From Dyella sp. SG609 (GTDB taxonomy: Bacteria > Pseudomonadota > Gammaproteobacteria > Xanthomonadales > Rhodanobacteraceae), in NCBI RefSeq assembly GCF_012275375.1, contig NZ_JAAZQJ010000005.1:149287-213286 (forward strand): a DNA stretch of 64,000 nt, given 5' to 3'. The notes under the pieces are model-generated. The model did not search any database. It worked only from the letters and a program-made list of their open reading frames with translations, and had not been told where the DNA came from. Positions within the stretch are counted from its first letter, which is position 1, and every line of letters begins with the position of its first letter. A program made the translations under genes and the position numbers. Positions 52,326 through 60,830 of the stretch are shown here, piece by piece.

Positions 52326-52837
52326 CACTGCGGCCCATTCGGCGGCATGGTCAGGCGCAGCGTGCTGAAGTGCGCGGTGCGCTCGCTGCGGCCCTGGCCC
52401 CACAGCACGTCCAGATCCAGCTTGGTCAATACCAGCGAGGACAGCTGCTGCTGCGGGTCGACGTCCACCGGCGTCCACGGCGTCACCGTCAGGCGCCAGC
52501 GGTATTGCTGGTCGAAGCGGCCTTCGCTGCGGCCGGGCTTGAGCGGCCCCTCGGCGTCGACGGTATCGAGCAGGCTGTGCGCCCACAGCGCGGCGCGGGT
52601 GTAGTCGGCGGCGTTGTTGGTCAGGCCGATCGAGCCGCCGGTGACGCGCATCAGCGCGGTGAAGGCGATCGCCAGCAGCAGGATCGCGGCGATCACTTCC
52701 AGGAGGCTGAAGCCGCGCTGTGCGCGATGGGAACAGGGAATAGGGAATAGGGAATAGGAAAGCGGCGCGCTACCGGGCTGGGCATCGCGCGCTTGCACCG
52801 ATTCCCTATTCCCTATTTCCCATTCCCTCTTAGTCAC
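52325..52837 (-). CDS. gspI: Type II secretion minor pseudopilin GspI with repeat-expanded leader
   Basis: 170 residues using a GTG at 52837 that overlaps the gspH stop (GTGA), matching the coupling pattern of the whole operon. The leader reads (V)TKREWEIGNRE..., then PLSYSLFPIPCSHRAQRG, with cleavage G^FSLLE at residue 42. The section from about residue 5 to 36 is the heptamer repeat at 52729-52828. Mature part: LEVIAAILLLAIAFTALMRVTGGSIGLT, then the GspI body ending LRLTMPPNGPQ. A GTG in the repeat core is a weak alternative start. Confidence 0.88.
   Translation of the reverse strand: MTKREWEIGNRESVQARDAQPGSAPLSYSLFPIPCSHRAQRGFSLLEVIAAILLLAIAFTALMRVTGGSIGLTNNAADYTRAALWAHSLLDTVDAEGPLKPGRSEGRFDQQYRWRLTVTPWTPVDVDPQQQLSSLVLTKLDLDVLWGQGRSERTAHFSTLRLTMPPNGPQ
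52729..52828. repeat. Heptamer palindromic repeat inside gspI leader
   Basis: Left arm GGGAACA then three GGGAATA; right arm ATTCCCT repeated with one degenerate unit (ATTTCCC). The core of about 40 bases contains GCGCGC hairpin sequence. Confidence 0.88.
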
Positions 52838-53373
52838 GTCGTCACCACACTCACCGCGCCGGTCAGCCACGACACATTGACCTGCCACTTGCGCTGCTCG
52901 CGCTGCAGGGTGATGTGGCCGCCGGTGGAGCTGCCGTCCGGAAAGAAGCGGATGCGGCCGGTGCTGCTGTCGGGCTGGTCTTCCTTGGCGCTGGTGATCG
53001 AGAGCTTCATGCCCGAGGGCAGGCGCACGTCGCGATGGTCGGCGCCTTTATAGGTGTTCTTGCGGATGTCGACGTCGAACACCTGCTCCTTGCCGGTGAC
53101 GATCGCCTGCGCGCGCGTGGCGCGCAGCGCCGCGGCCATCTCGACGCTGGCCGCATTGACGCGCGCGCTGGCCAGGCCCTGCGAGACCGACACGGAAACC
53201 GCCGCCGCCGCGATCCCGATCAGCAGGATCACGGCGAGCATTTCCAGCAGGGTGAAGCCGTGTGCGCGCGAAGCGCGCAGGGAACGGGCAACGGGGAACG
53301 GGGAACGGGAAAAAGCGGCGGTGCGTACCGCCGCTCCTTGTTCCCCGTTCCCCGTTCCCCGTTCCCCTTTCAT
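52834..53373 (-). CDS. gspH: Type II secretion minor pseudopilin GspH with repeat-expanded leader
   Basis: 179 residues; ATG at 53373, 3 nt after the gspG stop. The leader is MKGERGTGNGEQ..., then SPFPVARSLRASRAHG, cleavage G^FTLLE at residue 39. Residues 3-31 are encoded by the heptamer repeat at 53278-53370. No ATG, GTG or TTG codon occurs in frame between the start and the cleavage site, so the long leader cannot be avoided by another start. Mature part: LEMLAVILLIGIAAAAVSVSV and a GspH body (MAAALRATRAQAIVTGKEQVFDV, IRFFPDGSSTGGHITLQ). Confidence 0.9.
   Translation of the reverse strand: MKGERGTGNGEQGAAVRTAAFSRSPFPVARSLRASRAHGFTLLEMLAVILLIGIAAAAVSVSVSQGLASARVNAASVEMAAALRATRAQAIVTGKEQVFDVDIRKNTYKGADHRDVRLPSGMKLSITSAKEDQPDSSTGRIRFFPDGSSTGGHITLQREQRKWQVNVSWLTGAVSVVTT
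53278..53370. repeat. Heptamer palindromic repeat inside gspH leader
   Basis: Four GGGAACG-type units (one GGCAACG) on the left, core AAAAAGCGGCGGTGCGTACC then GCCGC, and four GTTCCCC units on the right. Confidence 0.9.
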
Positions 53374-53376
53374 CGC

Positions 53377-53886
53377 TTACTGCCAGTTGCCCACGTCGGC
53401 GTTGTAGCCGTCGCCGCCGGGCTGGCCGTCCTGGCCGTAGAAGATGAGGTCGAAGTTGCCGTGCTCGCCGGGGTACTTGTAGCCGAAGGCATGGCCCCAG
53501 GGATCCTTGAGCTCCGATTCCTTCGCATACGGACCCTGCCAGTTGCGCGCATTGGCCGGCTTGGCGATCAGGTCCTGCAGCTGCTGCGGCGGCGAGCCGT
53601 TGTCCAGCGCGTAGTTCTCGACCTTCTGGCTGAGCGTGGTGAGCTGCGCCTTGCCGGCGCCGTACTTGCCCTTGTCCACGTTCTTGCCGACCTGGGTCAC
53701 CACCACCGCGCCGATGATGCCGATCAGCACGATCACCGCGAGCATTTCCAGCAGGGTGAAGCCGCTGGTACGGCGGGGAATAGAGAATCGGGAATCGGGA
53801 ATCGGAAAAGCAGTGCGCCGCGCGGTACGGCGGTTTTCCCTATTCCCTACTCCCGATTCCCGATTCCCGACAACGAAACGTTTCAT
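53377..53886 (-). CDS. gspG: Type II secretion major pseudopilin GspG with repeat-expanded leader
   Basis: 169 residues; ATG at 53886 with GAGGG upstream, 14 nt after the gspF stop. The leader MKRFVVGNRESGVGNRE..., then AFPIPDSRFSIPRRTSG has cleavage G^FTLLE at residue 42. No other start codon occurs in frame before the cleavage site. The mature protein is a standard GspG: LEMLAVIVLIGIIGAVVVTQV, then KAQLTTLSQKVENYALDNGS, KDPWGHAFGYKYPGEHG and the calcium-site end DLIFYGQDGQPGGDGYNADV. It builds the periplasmic pseudopilus. Confidence 0.93.
   Translation of the reverse strand: MKRFVVGNRESGVGNRENRRTARRTAFPIPDSRFSIPRRTSGFTLLEMLAVIVLIGIIGAVVVTQVGKNVDKGKYGAGKAQLTTLSQKVENYALDNGSPPQQLQDLIAKPANARNWQGPYAKESELKDPWGHAFGYKYPGEHGNFDLIFYGQDGQPGGDGYNADVGNWQ
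53776..53879. repeat. Heptamer palindromic repeat inside gspG leader
   Basis: Left arm units GGGAATA, GAGAATC, GGGAATC, GGGAATC; core with GCGCCGCGCGG; right arm TATTCCC, TACTCCC, GATTCCC, GATTCCC. Confidence 0.88.
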
Positions 53887-53900
53887 GACGTGATTCCCTC

Positions 53901-55118
53901 TCATTGAATATTGCTGGTAAGACTGAGCAGCGGCAGCAGGATCGCCGCCATGATGATGGCCACCAGGATGGTCATCACGATGGTCAGCGCCGGCACCAGC
54001 GCGGCGAGCAGGCGGTCGATCGCGCGCTTGCTCTCCAGTTCGAAGGTGTCGGCCACCTTCAGCAGCATCGTGTCGAGCTGGCCGGCCTCCTCGCCCACCT
54101 GCACCATCTGCAGGGCCAGCCGCGGGAAGCGCTGCGACTGGGCCAGCGCAAGGCTCAGACCCGAACCACCCTTCACTTGTTCCGCAGCCTGGGCCAGCGC
54201 CTCGTCCAGGGCCCGGTTGGAGGTGACCTGGCGGGCGATGGTGAGCGCCGACAGCAGCGGCACGCCGTTCTTGACCAGGGTGCCCAGGGTGCGGGCGATG
54301 CGGGCGGTCTCGACCTTCAGCAGCAGCGGGCCGACCACCCGCTTCTGCAATAACTTGCCGTGCCAGGCCAGGCGGTAGGCCGGGTCGCGCATGCGCGCGC
54401 GCCACACGAAGATGCCGCCGCCGATCAGCAGCACCAGCAGCCACCACCACGACTGGATCAGGTTGCCCAGCGCCAGCACCGCCTGGGTGATCAGCGGGAT
54501 CGGCACCTGCATGTCCTCGAAGATCGGCACGAACTGCGGCACCACATAGGCCAGCAGCAGCACCAGCGAGCCGAGCACGCCGACCATCAGGAAGGCGGGA
54601 TAGATCAGCGCATTGACGATGCTGCCGCGCAATTGCTGGCTGCGCTCGAGGTAGTCGGCCAGGCGGCGCAGGGTGTCTTCCAGCGAACCGCCGGCCTCGC
54701 CCGCGCGCACCAGGCTGATGTAGAGCTTGGGAAACACGCCGTGCTCTTCGTCGAAAGCCTGCGACAGCGTGGTGCCGCCGCGCACGCGGTCGCGCACGCG
54801 CTCGATCAGCTTCCTGGCGCGCTCGCCCTCGGGCAGGTCCAGCAGGATGCCCAGCGCGCGGTCCAGCGGCTGGCCGGCGCCCAATAGCGTGGCCAGCTGG
54901 TGGGTGAACTGCGCCAGCTGGTCGCCGGTGAACGGCCCGCGCTTGAACAGGCCGCCGAAGCTGCCGCTGCTGCCGGCCTCGTTGGCGGGGCGCGCTTCCA
55001 GCGGGGTGTGGCCCTGGTCCTGCAGGCGCGCGATCACCTCGTCGACGCTGGCCGCTTCCATTTCGCCGTGCAGGATGTCGCCGGTGTCGCTGACGGCGCG
55101 GTAGTGGAACTGGCTCAT
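53901..55118 (-). CDS. gspF: Type II secretion platform protein GspF
   Basis: 405 residues from the ATG at 55118 (MSQFHYRAVSDTGDILHGEMEA), the standard GspF start. Two cytoplasmic helical domains with the T2SF pattern (FTHQLATLLGAGQPLDRAL; ARTLGTLVKNGVPLLSAL) alternate with three membrane helices (LMVGVLGSLVLLLAYVV; WWWLLVLLIGGGIFVW; LTIVMTILVAIIMAAILLPLL). Polytopic inner-membrane core of the T2SS that couples the ATPase to pseudopilin assembly. Confidence 0.95.
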   Translation of the reverse strand: MSQFHYRAVSDTGDILHGEMEAASVDEVIARLQDQGHTPLEARPANEAGSSGSFGGLFKRGPFTGDQLAQFTHQLATLLGAGQPLDRALGILLDLPEGERARKLIERVRDRVRGGTTLSQAFDEEHGVFPKLYISLVRAGEAGGSLEDTLRRLADYLERSQQLRGSIVNALIYPAFLMVGVLGSLVLLLAYVVPQFVPIFEDMQVPIPLITQAVLALGNLIQSWWWLLVLLIGGGIFVWRARMRDPAYRLAWHGKLLQKRVVGPLLLKVETARIARTLGTLVKNGVPLLSALTIARQVTSNRALDEALAQAAEQVKGGSGLSLALAQSQRFPRLALQMVQVGEEAGQLDTMLLKVADTFELESKRAIDRLLAALVPALTIVMTILVAIIMAAILLPLLSLTSNIQ

Positions 55119-55136
55119 GTGCCGCTGCCGCTCGCG

Positions 55137-55281
55137 CGGGGAATAGGGAATAGGGAATTGGGAATAGGGAGCAGCGCGGCGCAAGCCTTGGAAGCTGGGG
55201 CGGCAGATCTTTCATAGGGCGCATGGAATAACGGCAGCGTCGGACCTTGCGCCGATTCCCTATTCCCTATTCCCCATTCCC
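55137..55281. repeat. Heptamer palindromic repeat in the gspE-gspF spacer
   Basis: GGGGAATAGGGAATAGGGAA at the left and GATTCCCTATTCCCTATTCC then CCATTCCC at the right, around an 80-base core. Same family as the four leader insertions, but here it lies between two genes. Confidence 0.88.
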
Positions 55282-55286
55282 GGCTC

Positions 55287-57017
55287 TCAGCCCTCCTGCG
55301 TGACACGCAACACCTCCTCGAGCGTGGTGATGCCCGCCACGGCCTTGGCGATGCCGTCCTCGTACATGGTGCGCATGCCCTCGGCGCGCGCCTGGCGCTC
55401 GATCTCGCCGGCGTCGGCGCGCTGCATCACCAGGCGGCGCAGCGGGTCGGACATCACCAGGAACTCCATGATGGCGCGGCGGCCGCGGTAGCCGGTGGGA
55501 TTGGCCGCGCTGCTGCCGGGCTTCCACAGCCGGATCGGGCGCTCGTCGGTGTACTTGTGCAGCTCGAACTGCTCGATCACCTCGGGCAGCGCTTCGTAAG
55601 GCGTCGCGGTTTCCGGATCCAGCCGGCGCACCAGGCGCTGCGCCAGGATGCCGTTGACGGTGGAACCGAGCAGATAGTCTTCGACACCCATGTCCAGCAA
55701 GCGCGTGATGCCGCCCGCGGCGCTGTTGGTGTGCAGGGTGGACAGCACCAGGTGGCCGGTGAGCGCGGACTGGATCGCGATGCGGCAGGTTTCCAGGTCG
55801 CGCATTTCGCCGATCATGATCACGTCCGGATCCTGGCGCACGATCGAGCGCAGGGCGCCGGCGAAGTCCAGCCCGATCTGCGGCTTCACCTGGATCTGGT
55901 TGATGCCTTCGATCTGGTATTCGACCGGGTCCTCGACGGTGATGATCTTCACGTCCGGCGTGTTGATCTTGCCCAGCGCGGTGTACAGCGTGGTGGTCTT
56001 GCCCGAGCCGGTGGGGCCGGTGACCAGCAAAATGCCGTGCGGGCGCTCCAGCACGTCGACGAAGCGCTGCTGGAAAGCGGAAGTGAAACCCAGGGTGGAG
56101 AAATCGAACACCACCGATTCGCGGTCGAGGATACGCATCACCACCGACTCGCCGAAGCTGGTCGGCACGGTGGACACGCGCAGGTCCAGTTCCTTGCCCT
56201 GCACGCGCAGCTGGATGCGGCCGTCCTGCGGCAGGCGCCGCTCGGCGATGTTGAGCTTGGCCATGATCTTGACGCGCGAGATCACCGCGGCGGTGGAACT
56301 GGACGGCGGCGCTTCCACTTCGTGCAGCACGCCGTCGATGCGGTAGCGCACTTTCAGGCGGTTCTCGAATGGCTCGATGTGCACGTCCGAGGCGCGCTGC
56401 TCCACCGCGCGCTGCAGGATCAGATTGACCAGGCGGATGACCGGCGCTTCGGAAGCCAGGTCGCGCAGGTGCTCGACGTCGTCCTCCACCGCGGCGCCGC
56501 CGTCGAGGTTCTCCACGATGGTGCCCATGGCGGAGCGGCCGGAGCCGTAATAACGCTCGATCAGGTCGTCGATTTCCGAGCGCAGGCCGATGCGCAGCGT
56601 GACCGGCCGCCCGGCGGCCAGTTCCACCGCCTGCAGCGGATAGGGGTCGGCCGGATCGGACACCAGCAGGGCCAGGCCGTCGTCGCCGTCGCGCACCGGC
56701 ACCACGTGGTGCAGCTTGAGGAAGCGCGGGGACAGGTCCAGTTCCGCCGGCGGCAACTCCGGCGCCTCGCGCGCGGCGAGCAGGGGCGTGTGCAGCAATT
56801 CGGACCAGGCCTCGGCCAGGTCGCGCTCGGACACCAGGCCCAGGCGGGCCATCAGCGCCGTCAGCGTGCCCTCGGGCGACTCTTCATGCAGCCGCCGCGC
56901 GCGCGCCAGATCGCTGTCTTTCAGCCGCCCCCGCGCCACCAGCAGGTCGCATACCGCGGCTTCGCGGTTGCTTTCTGCGGCTCCATCGCCGGGCGCCGGC
57001 TTGGCCACTGCCGACAT
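55287..57017 (-). CDS. gspE: Type II secretion ATPase GspE (XpsE)
   Basis: 576 residues from the ATG at 57017 with GGGG 6 nt upstream; a GTG at 57029 is possible. N-terminal domain with CDLLVARGRLKDSDLARARRL, then the ATPase core with Walker A GPTGSGKTTTLY, the Asp box TVEDPVEYQIEGI, Walker B DPDVIMIGEMRD and the His box TGHLVLSTLHTN. Where most GspE proteins have a four-Cys zinc module, this one has RRLDPETATPYEALPEVIEQ and WKPGSSAANPTGYRGRRA, without cysteines. It energises pseudopilus assembly from the cytoplasm. First gene of the operon. Confidence 0.95.
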   Translation of the reverse strand: MSAVAKPAPGDGAAESNREAAVCDLLVARGRLKDSDLARARRLHEESPEGTLTALMARLGLVSERDLAEAWSELLHTPLLAAREAPELPPAELDLSPRFLKLHHVVPVRDGDDGLALLVSDPADPYPLQAVELAAGRPVTLRIGLRSEIDDLIERYYGSGRSAMGTIVENLDGGAAVEDDVEHLRDLASEAPVIRLVNLILQRAVEQRASDVHIEPFENRLKVRYRIDGVLHEVEAPPSSSTAAVISRVKIMAKLNIAERRLPQDGRIQLRVQGKELDLRVSTVPTSFGESVVMRILDRESVVFDFSTLGFTSAFQQRFVDVLERPHGILLVTGPTGSGKTTTLYTALGKINTPDVKIITVEDPVEYQIEGINQIQVKPQIGLDFAGALRSIVRQDPDVIMIGEMRDLETCRIAIQSALTGHLVLSTLHTNSAAGGITRLLDMGVEDYLLGSTVNGILAQRLVRRLDPETATPYEALPEVIEQFELHKYTDERPIRLWKPGSSAANPTGYRGRRAIMEFLVMSDPLRRLVMQRADAGEIERQARAEGMRTMYEDGIAKAVAGITTLEEVLRVTQEG

Positions 57018-57253
57018 CACACACCCCACATCTCAAGTCCAGGTCGCGCCCGCGATGCTCCGTGCATCGCCCCTGCCGGGCGAGTGAAGCGCCATTGTTA
57101 ACACAACCATCGTGGCAGTGGCGAGCATGCTCCCGCGGCACTGAGATGTCGTAAGAAAAAGGCAAAAATATCTGTCTTAATCGGACAATAGAGCAGTGCA
57201 GCGCAGCATCGGACCATCGCGCCGATGCCGCGCCGCGGCTTTCTCCTTATGCC

Positions 57254-58762
57254 TTAAAGACCTATGCCCAGGCCCATGCCTCCGGCGGTTTCGCCGCCCC
57301 CGGCGATCGCCGTGCCCAGGGTCAACCGCGCCCGCGAACTGATCTGCCGCGAAAAGCCGACCGACAGCGCCCCTTGGCCGCGATAGCCGCCCACCGCCAC
57401 CCCCAGGCTGCTGCCATCGAAGCCCTGCGTGCTGGAGGACATCAGCGACATCGCCACGCCGATCGCGCCGACGCGGTTGATGCGCGTGTCGAGCGTATTG
57501 AACTGGTCGTCGACGTGGCGGCGCAGGTCGTCCAGCTCGCGGCGGCTGGCGAGATTGCCGAGTTTCTGGTCGGTATAGGCCTTGGCCTGGGTCAGGGTCT
57601 GGCGATCGCCGGCGTCGGCGTAGCTCTTGGCCGTGCTCAGCGCTTCCTGCACCTGGCTGCCGGTAGCGGCCGCCGGGTCGGGGGTGTAGCCGATGGCCGG
57701 GCCTGGATCCTTGGCGCTGCCGGCGGCCACGCGCTGATCGAGCGCGGCAAGGCGGCTGCTCAACTCGCCGAGGCCGACATTGATGCTGCCCACCGAGCTG
57801 CCGAGCACGCTCTGCAGCTGGCTCAGGTTCACCGCATCGGTCGCCTGCGTGCCGGCGGCGACGTCGGTGATCTGGCGTTCGGCGCCGGCGCTGCCCACCG
57901 ACACCGTGTTCGCGCGCAAGGCCTTCGAGCCGGCACCGAGCGCGACGCTGTTGACCATGCTGGCGCTGCTGTCGGCGCCCAGCGCCACACCCGACGCGCC
58001 GGTGACGGTCGCTTCCGAACCGATGGCGACCGCCTTGTCGGCACGCGCCTTGGCCAGCGAACCCAGCGCTGCGCTATCCGCGCCGGAAGCTTCCGCGCCC
58101 GCGCCGAAAGCCGAGGCTCCCGCTCCGGCGGCGCTGGCGCCCGCACCGACGGCGGTACCGAGGATGCCGCTGCTGGTGGCCGCCGCTTCGATCGGCGCCC
58201 CCGCATCGTCCGTCAGCACCAGCTTTCCATCGCCGTCCAGCGCGCGGCCACCGATGGCGACGCTGCCGGCGGCGGTCGCCTGCGCGCTCTCGCCGTAGGC
58301 CGTGCTGGCCAGGCCGGATGCCACGGAGCCGAAGCCTGCCGCGGTCGCATAGCCGGCATTGGTGCTGGCGCCGCTGCCGAAGGCCGAGGCGCCATAGCCG
58401 AACGCGCTGGCATTCGCGCCCAGCGCCGTGCTGTTCGCATCGTTGGCGAAGCTGCGGTAACCCATCGCCACGCTTTCGCTGGCGTTGGCGATGCTGCTGG
58501 CGCCATACGCGCTGGCGGCAACGCCCAGCGCGGCGCTGCCGGCGCCGGTGGTGGTGGCGTCGGCCTCGTCGGCCAGCGCGTTCTCGCCCAGCGCCGTGCC
58601 GCGGTCGCCGTTGGCCGTGGCTCCGGCACCGCCGGTGGTGGTGCCGGTGGGCGCGTTCTGCGCCGACGCATCGGTCATCCCGTACAGCGCCAGGCAGGCT
58701 GCCAAGACGGACACACGCAAAGCCGAGGATGCACGGCGGTTGTCGTTGCAAGATTTGTTCAT
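57254..58762 (-). CDS. YadA-like trimeric autotransporter adhesin
   Basis: 502 residues from the ATG at 58762 (MNKSCNDNRRASSALRVSVL), with GAGGAG 10 nt upstream. Signal peptide ending TDASAQN. The passenger is made of YadA-head repeats (GTALGENALADEADATT, SVAMGYRSFANDANSTALG, SAALGSLAKARADKAVAIGS). Then follow a neck (RANTVSVGSAGAERQITDVAAGTQ), a coiled-coil stalk (DAVNLSQLQSVLG...) and the C-terminal YadA anchor (INRVGAIGVAMSLMSSS, QGALSVGFSRQISSRARLTLG). It forms homotrimers on the cell surface for adhesion. It follows the PA-domain protease gene after 80 nt and may be in its operon. Confidence 0.92.
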   Translation of the reverse strand: MNKSCNDNRRASSALRVSVLAACLALYGMTDASAQNAPTGTTTGGAGATANGDRGTALGENALADEADATTTGAGSAALGVAASAYGASSIANASESVAMGYRSFANDANSTALGANASAFGYGASAFGSGASTNAGYATAAGFGSVASGLASTAYGESAQATAAGSVAIGGRALDGDGKLVLTDDAGAPIEAAATSSGILGTAVGAGASAAGAGASAFGAGAEASGADSAALGSLAKARADKAVAIGSEATVTGASGVALGADSSASMVNSVALGAGSKALRANTVSVGSAGAERQITDVAAGTQATDAVNLSQLQSVLGSSVGSINVGLGELSSRLAALDQRVAAGSAKDPGPAIGYTPDPAAATGSQVQEALSTAKSYADAGDRQTLTQAKAYTDQKLGNLASRRELDDLRRHVDDQFNTLDTRINRVGAIGVAMSLMSSSTQGFDGSSLGVAVGGYRGQGALSVGFSRQISSRARLTLGTAIAGGGETAGGMGLGIGL

Positions 58763-58841
58763 CGGAATGGCACTCCTCAAAGGTCGGACAGGCGCGCGCC
58801 GCGCCGCCGCGCACTCGCGCGGCGGCGCTGCGGCGCTGCTG

Positions 58842-60830
58842 TTACATGCTGTAGGTGGCCTGCAGGCTCACGTTGGCGTAGGGCCGCAGGCCCACCAGCT
58901 TGATGAAGTAGGAACCCGCCGCAGGACGCGCCACCACCACGCTCTCGCTGTTGCCGGGATGCACGGAGAGGTAGGAATAACTCGTCGGCATCGGCTCGTT
59001 GCCTGCGCGCACCACCAGCGAAACGTCGCCGGTGCCGCCGAAGCTGCGGATGTTCAGCGAGCGCGCGCCGGGCGGCACGGTCAGCAGATAGAGCCGCTCG
59101 CTGCCTGCCGCACCCGCCAGCGCGGGCAAGGCCTTGCCGCTGTCGAGTTCGATGAAGGCCGTGCCGCCATTGCCGCCCTGGCGCCAGCTGGCGTACTGCC
59201 TGGCCAGCTCCGCGTCGGAGAGACACGCATTGAGGCTGCTCGCCTGCACGGCATTCAGCAGGCCGATGCGGGCCAGCATGGCGGCATGGCCACGTATACC
59301 CGCCGCATAGTCGCCCACGGTGGCGGACGTGGTCGCGAGCATCTTCGCCTGCGCCGCGATATTCGCGCCCACGATCACGCCGCCCGGCACCCAGGTCGGC
59401 ACGCCGGTATCGCAGGTACCGAGCAATTGGCCGCCGCTGTTGACGCGCCAGCCTTCGTCCAGGAACAGCGACGGGGTCAGGTCCAGGTCGATATGGCCTT
59501 TCAGATCGGGACTCAATGCGAATTCCATCAACGCATTGGGCGAAAGACGCGTGTCGAAATGCACGAAGGACGACCCGGGCTGCACGGTCCTGGGCGCATA
59601 GAGCTGCACGTAGCCGGACGGATCGATGCCCGCCGGCACCGCGCGCATGGCCACGCTCAAGCCGGCGAGATTCCCCTTGAGCACATCGGCCTCGGCCTGC
59701 TCCAGCAGCAAAGTCGGAATCGTGACCGCAACACCGGCGCCGGCATGGATCGAGACGTCAGGCCCGGCCGGGTCGTACGCGAGGATCGCGCCGGTGGCTC
59801 CGGCCGCCTGCGCGAAGCGCGCCTTCGTCACGCCGTCGCAGGTGCCGGTGTCGATCAGCGCGATATGGCCCGCCACCGCGGCGGCGTTGTCGAAAGCGCT
59901 GCAGCCTTGTGCATTGCTTCCGGTCACCGCGCGTACCACGGTTCCGCTGAAATTGGCGGGAGTCGCCGCCGGGCCAAGCGCCAGCGGGGAGAAGCCGTAC
60001 TCCTTGGCAATCGCCGCAGGCGCGGTCACCTGCAACGCGTTGCGCGTACCCAGCGCCAGCGGCGCATGGGCCCTGACGTTGGCGCCGGTGAAGACGAGAT
60101 GCCCATCGTTCAACGCCGAGCTGGCGCGTTCGGCGTTGGACATGTCGTACCACCGCCTGCCCTTGGCATTGTCGTAGGCAAACAGCGAATAGATGTCGGG
60201 CACTGGCGTACCATCGCCGTCCATCGCCGGCGCTCCGGTTTCCACATCGCCGAAGCCGAGAAAGCCGAGGCCGTGCGCCATCTCGTGCAATACGACGTTG
60301 AGGAAGTTGCTCTGGCCGCGCGGTGTGTTGCCGTCCAGGCCTAAGTACCAGCCCGACCCTTCCAGGCATCCCGGCGTGCCGATCGCGCCATTGAACGCGG
60401 CATTGATGTCCACCGCCCCGGGAGTCAGATCCCGCCCGCTCAACGCCTTGGCCAAAGCGATGTGATAAGCGACACCCGGCCGGATACCCGCCCCCGAAGC
60501 GAAAGTAAAAATGTTGGCGGGGCCTGCCTGGCCCAGCGTTGCGCCATCGGCAGTACATGCCAGCTTCTTGAACGAAGCGCCCACGATGATCGGTGGGCGG
60601 CTCTTCAGCACGCTGCCCCACAGCGAGGCCGCATATTCGAAGACGATGCGCGCCTGCTCGCCGCGGGTCTTGCCGGGGTTGCCGCCGACGGGCGCCGCGG
60701 CGGCCGGATCGTCCAGTCCCGTGCCGGTACCGACATCGCGATTGTTGATGCGGATTTCCGCCGGCGCCGCACCCGCTGCGGCCATCAGACCGCCGGCCAG
60801 CAGCATCAGCCATGGTTTGCGCCGGCTCAT
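58842..60830 (-). CDS. Exported HExxH metalloprotease with PA and PPC-like C-terminal domains
   Basis: 662 residues; the ATG at 60830 overlaps the stop of the preceding small gene by 4 nt. Signal peptide MSRRKPWLMLLAGGLMAAAGAAPAE. Zinc motif HEMAHGLGF (182-190) with the invariant Glu183; the third ligand is not obvious. A PA domain occupies about 300-430 (GCSAFDNAAAVAGHIALIDTG, AGATGAILAYD). The final 100 residues look like a bacterial pre-peptidase C-terminal domain (LTVPPGARSLNIRSFGGTGD, SYFIKLVGL). Secreted peptidase of unknown substrate. Position between a small exported protein and a trimeric adhesin suggests processing or release of surface proteins (inference). Confidence 0.86.
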   Translation of the reverse strand: MSRRKPWLMLLAGGLMAAAGAAPAEIRINNRDVGTGTGLDDPAAAAPVGGNPGKTRGEQARIVFEYAASLWGSVLKSRPPIIVGASFKKLACTADGATLGQAGPANIFTFASGAGIRPGVAYHIALAKALSGRDLTPGAVDINAAFNGAIGTPGCLEGSGWYLGLDGNTPRGQSNFLNVVLHEMAHGLGFLGFGDVETGAPAMDGDGTPVPDIYSLFAYDNAKGRRWYDMSNAERASSALNDGHLVFTGANVRAHAPLALGTRNALQVTAPAAIAKEYGFSPLALGPAATPANFSGTVVRAVTGSNAQGCSAFDNAAAVAGHIALIDTGTCDGVTKARFAQAAGATGAILAYDPAGPDVSIHAGAGVAVTIPTLLLEQAEADVLKGNLAGLSVAMRAVPAGIDPSGYVQLYAPRTVQPGSSFVHFDTRLSPNALMEFALSPDLKGHIDLDLTPSLFLDEGWRVNSGGQLLGTCDTGVPTWVPGGVIVGANIAAQAKMLATTSATVGDYAAGIRGHAAMLARIGLLNAVQASSLNACLSDAELARQYASWRQGGNGGTAFIELDSGKALPALAGAAGSERLYLLTVPPGARSLNIRSFGGTGDVSLVVRAGNEPMPTSYSYLSVHPGNSESVVVARPAAGSYFIKLVGLRPYANVSLQATYSM

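Noticed and set aside
52201..55283. Tandem heptamers considered as a CRISPR-like array
   Set aside because: The units are 7-mers in inverted arms without spacers of even length; no cas genes are near.
57206..57228. Hairpin GCATCGG/CCGATGC between gspE and the first adhesin as a terminator
   Set aside because: Long loop and no U-run on either strand; too weak to call.
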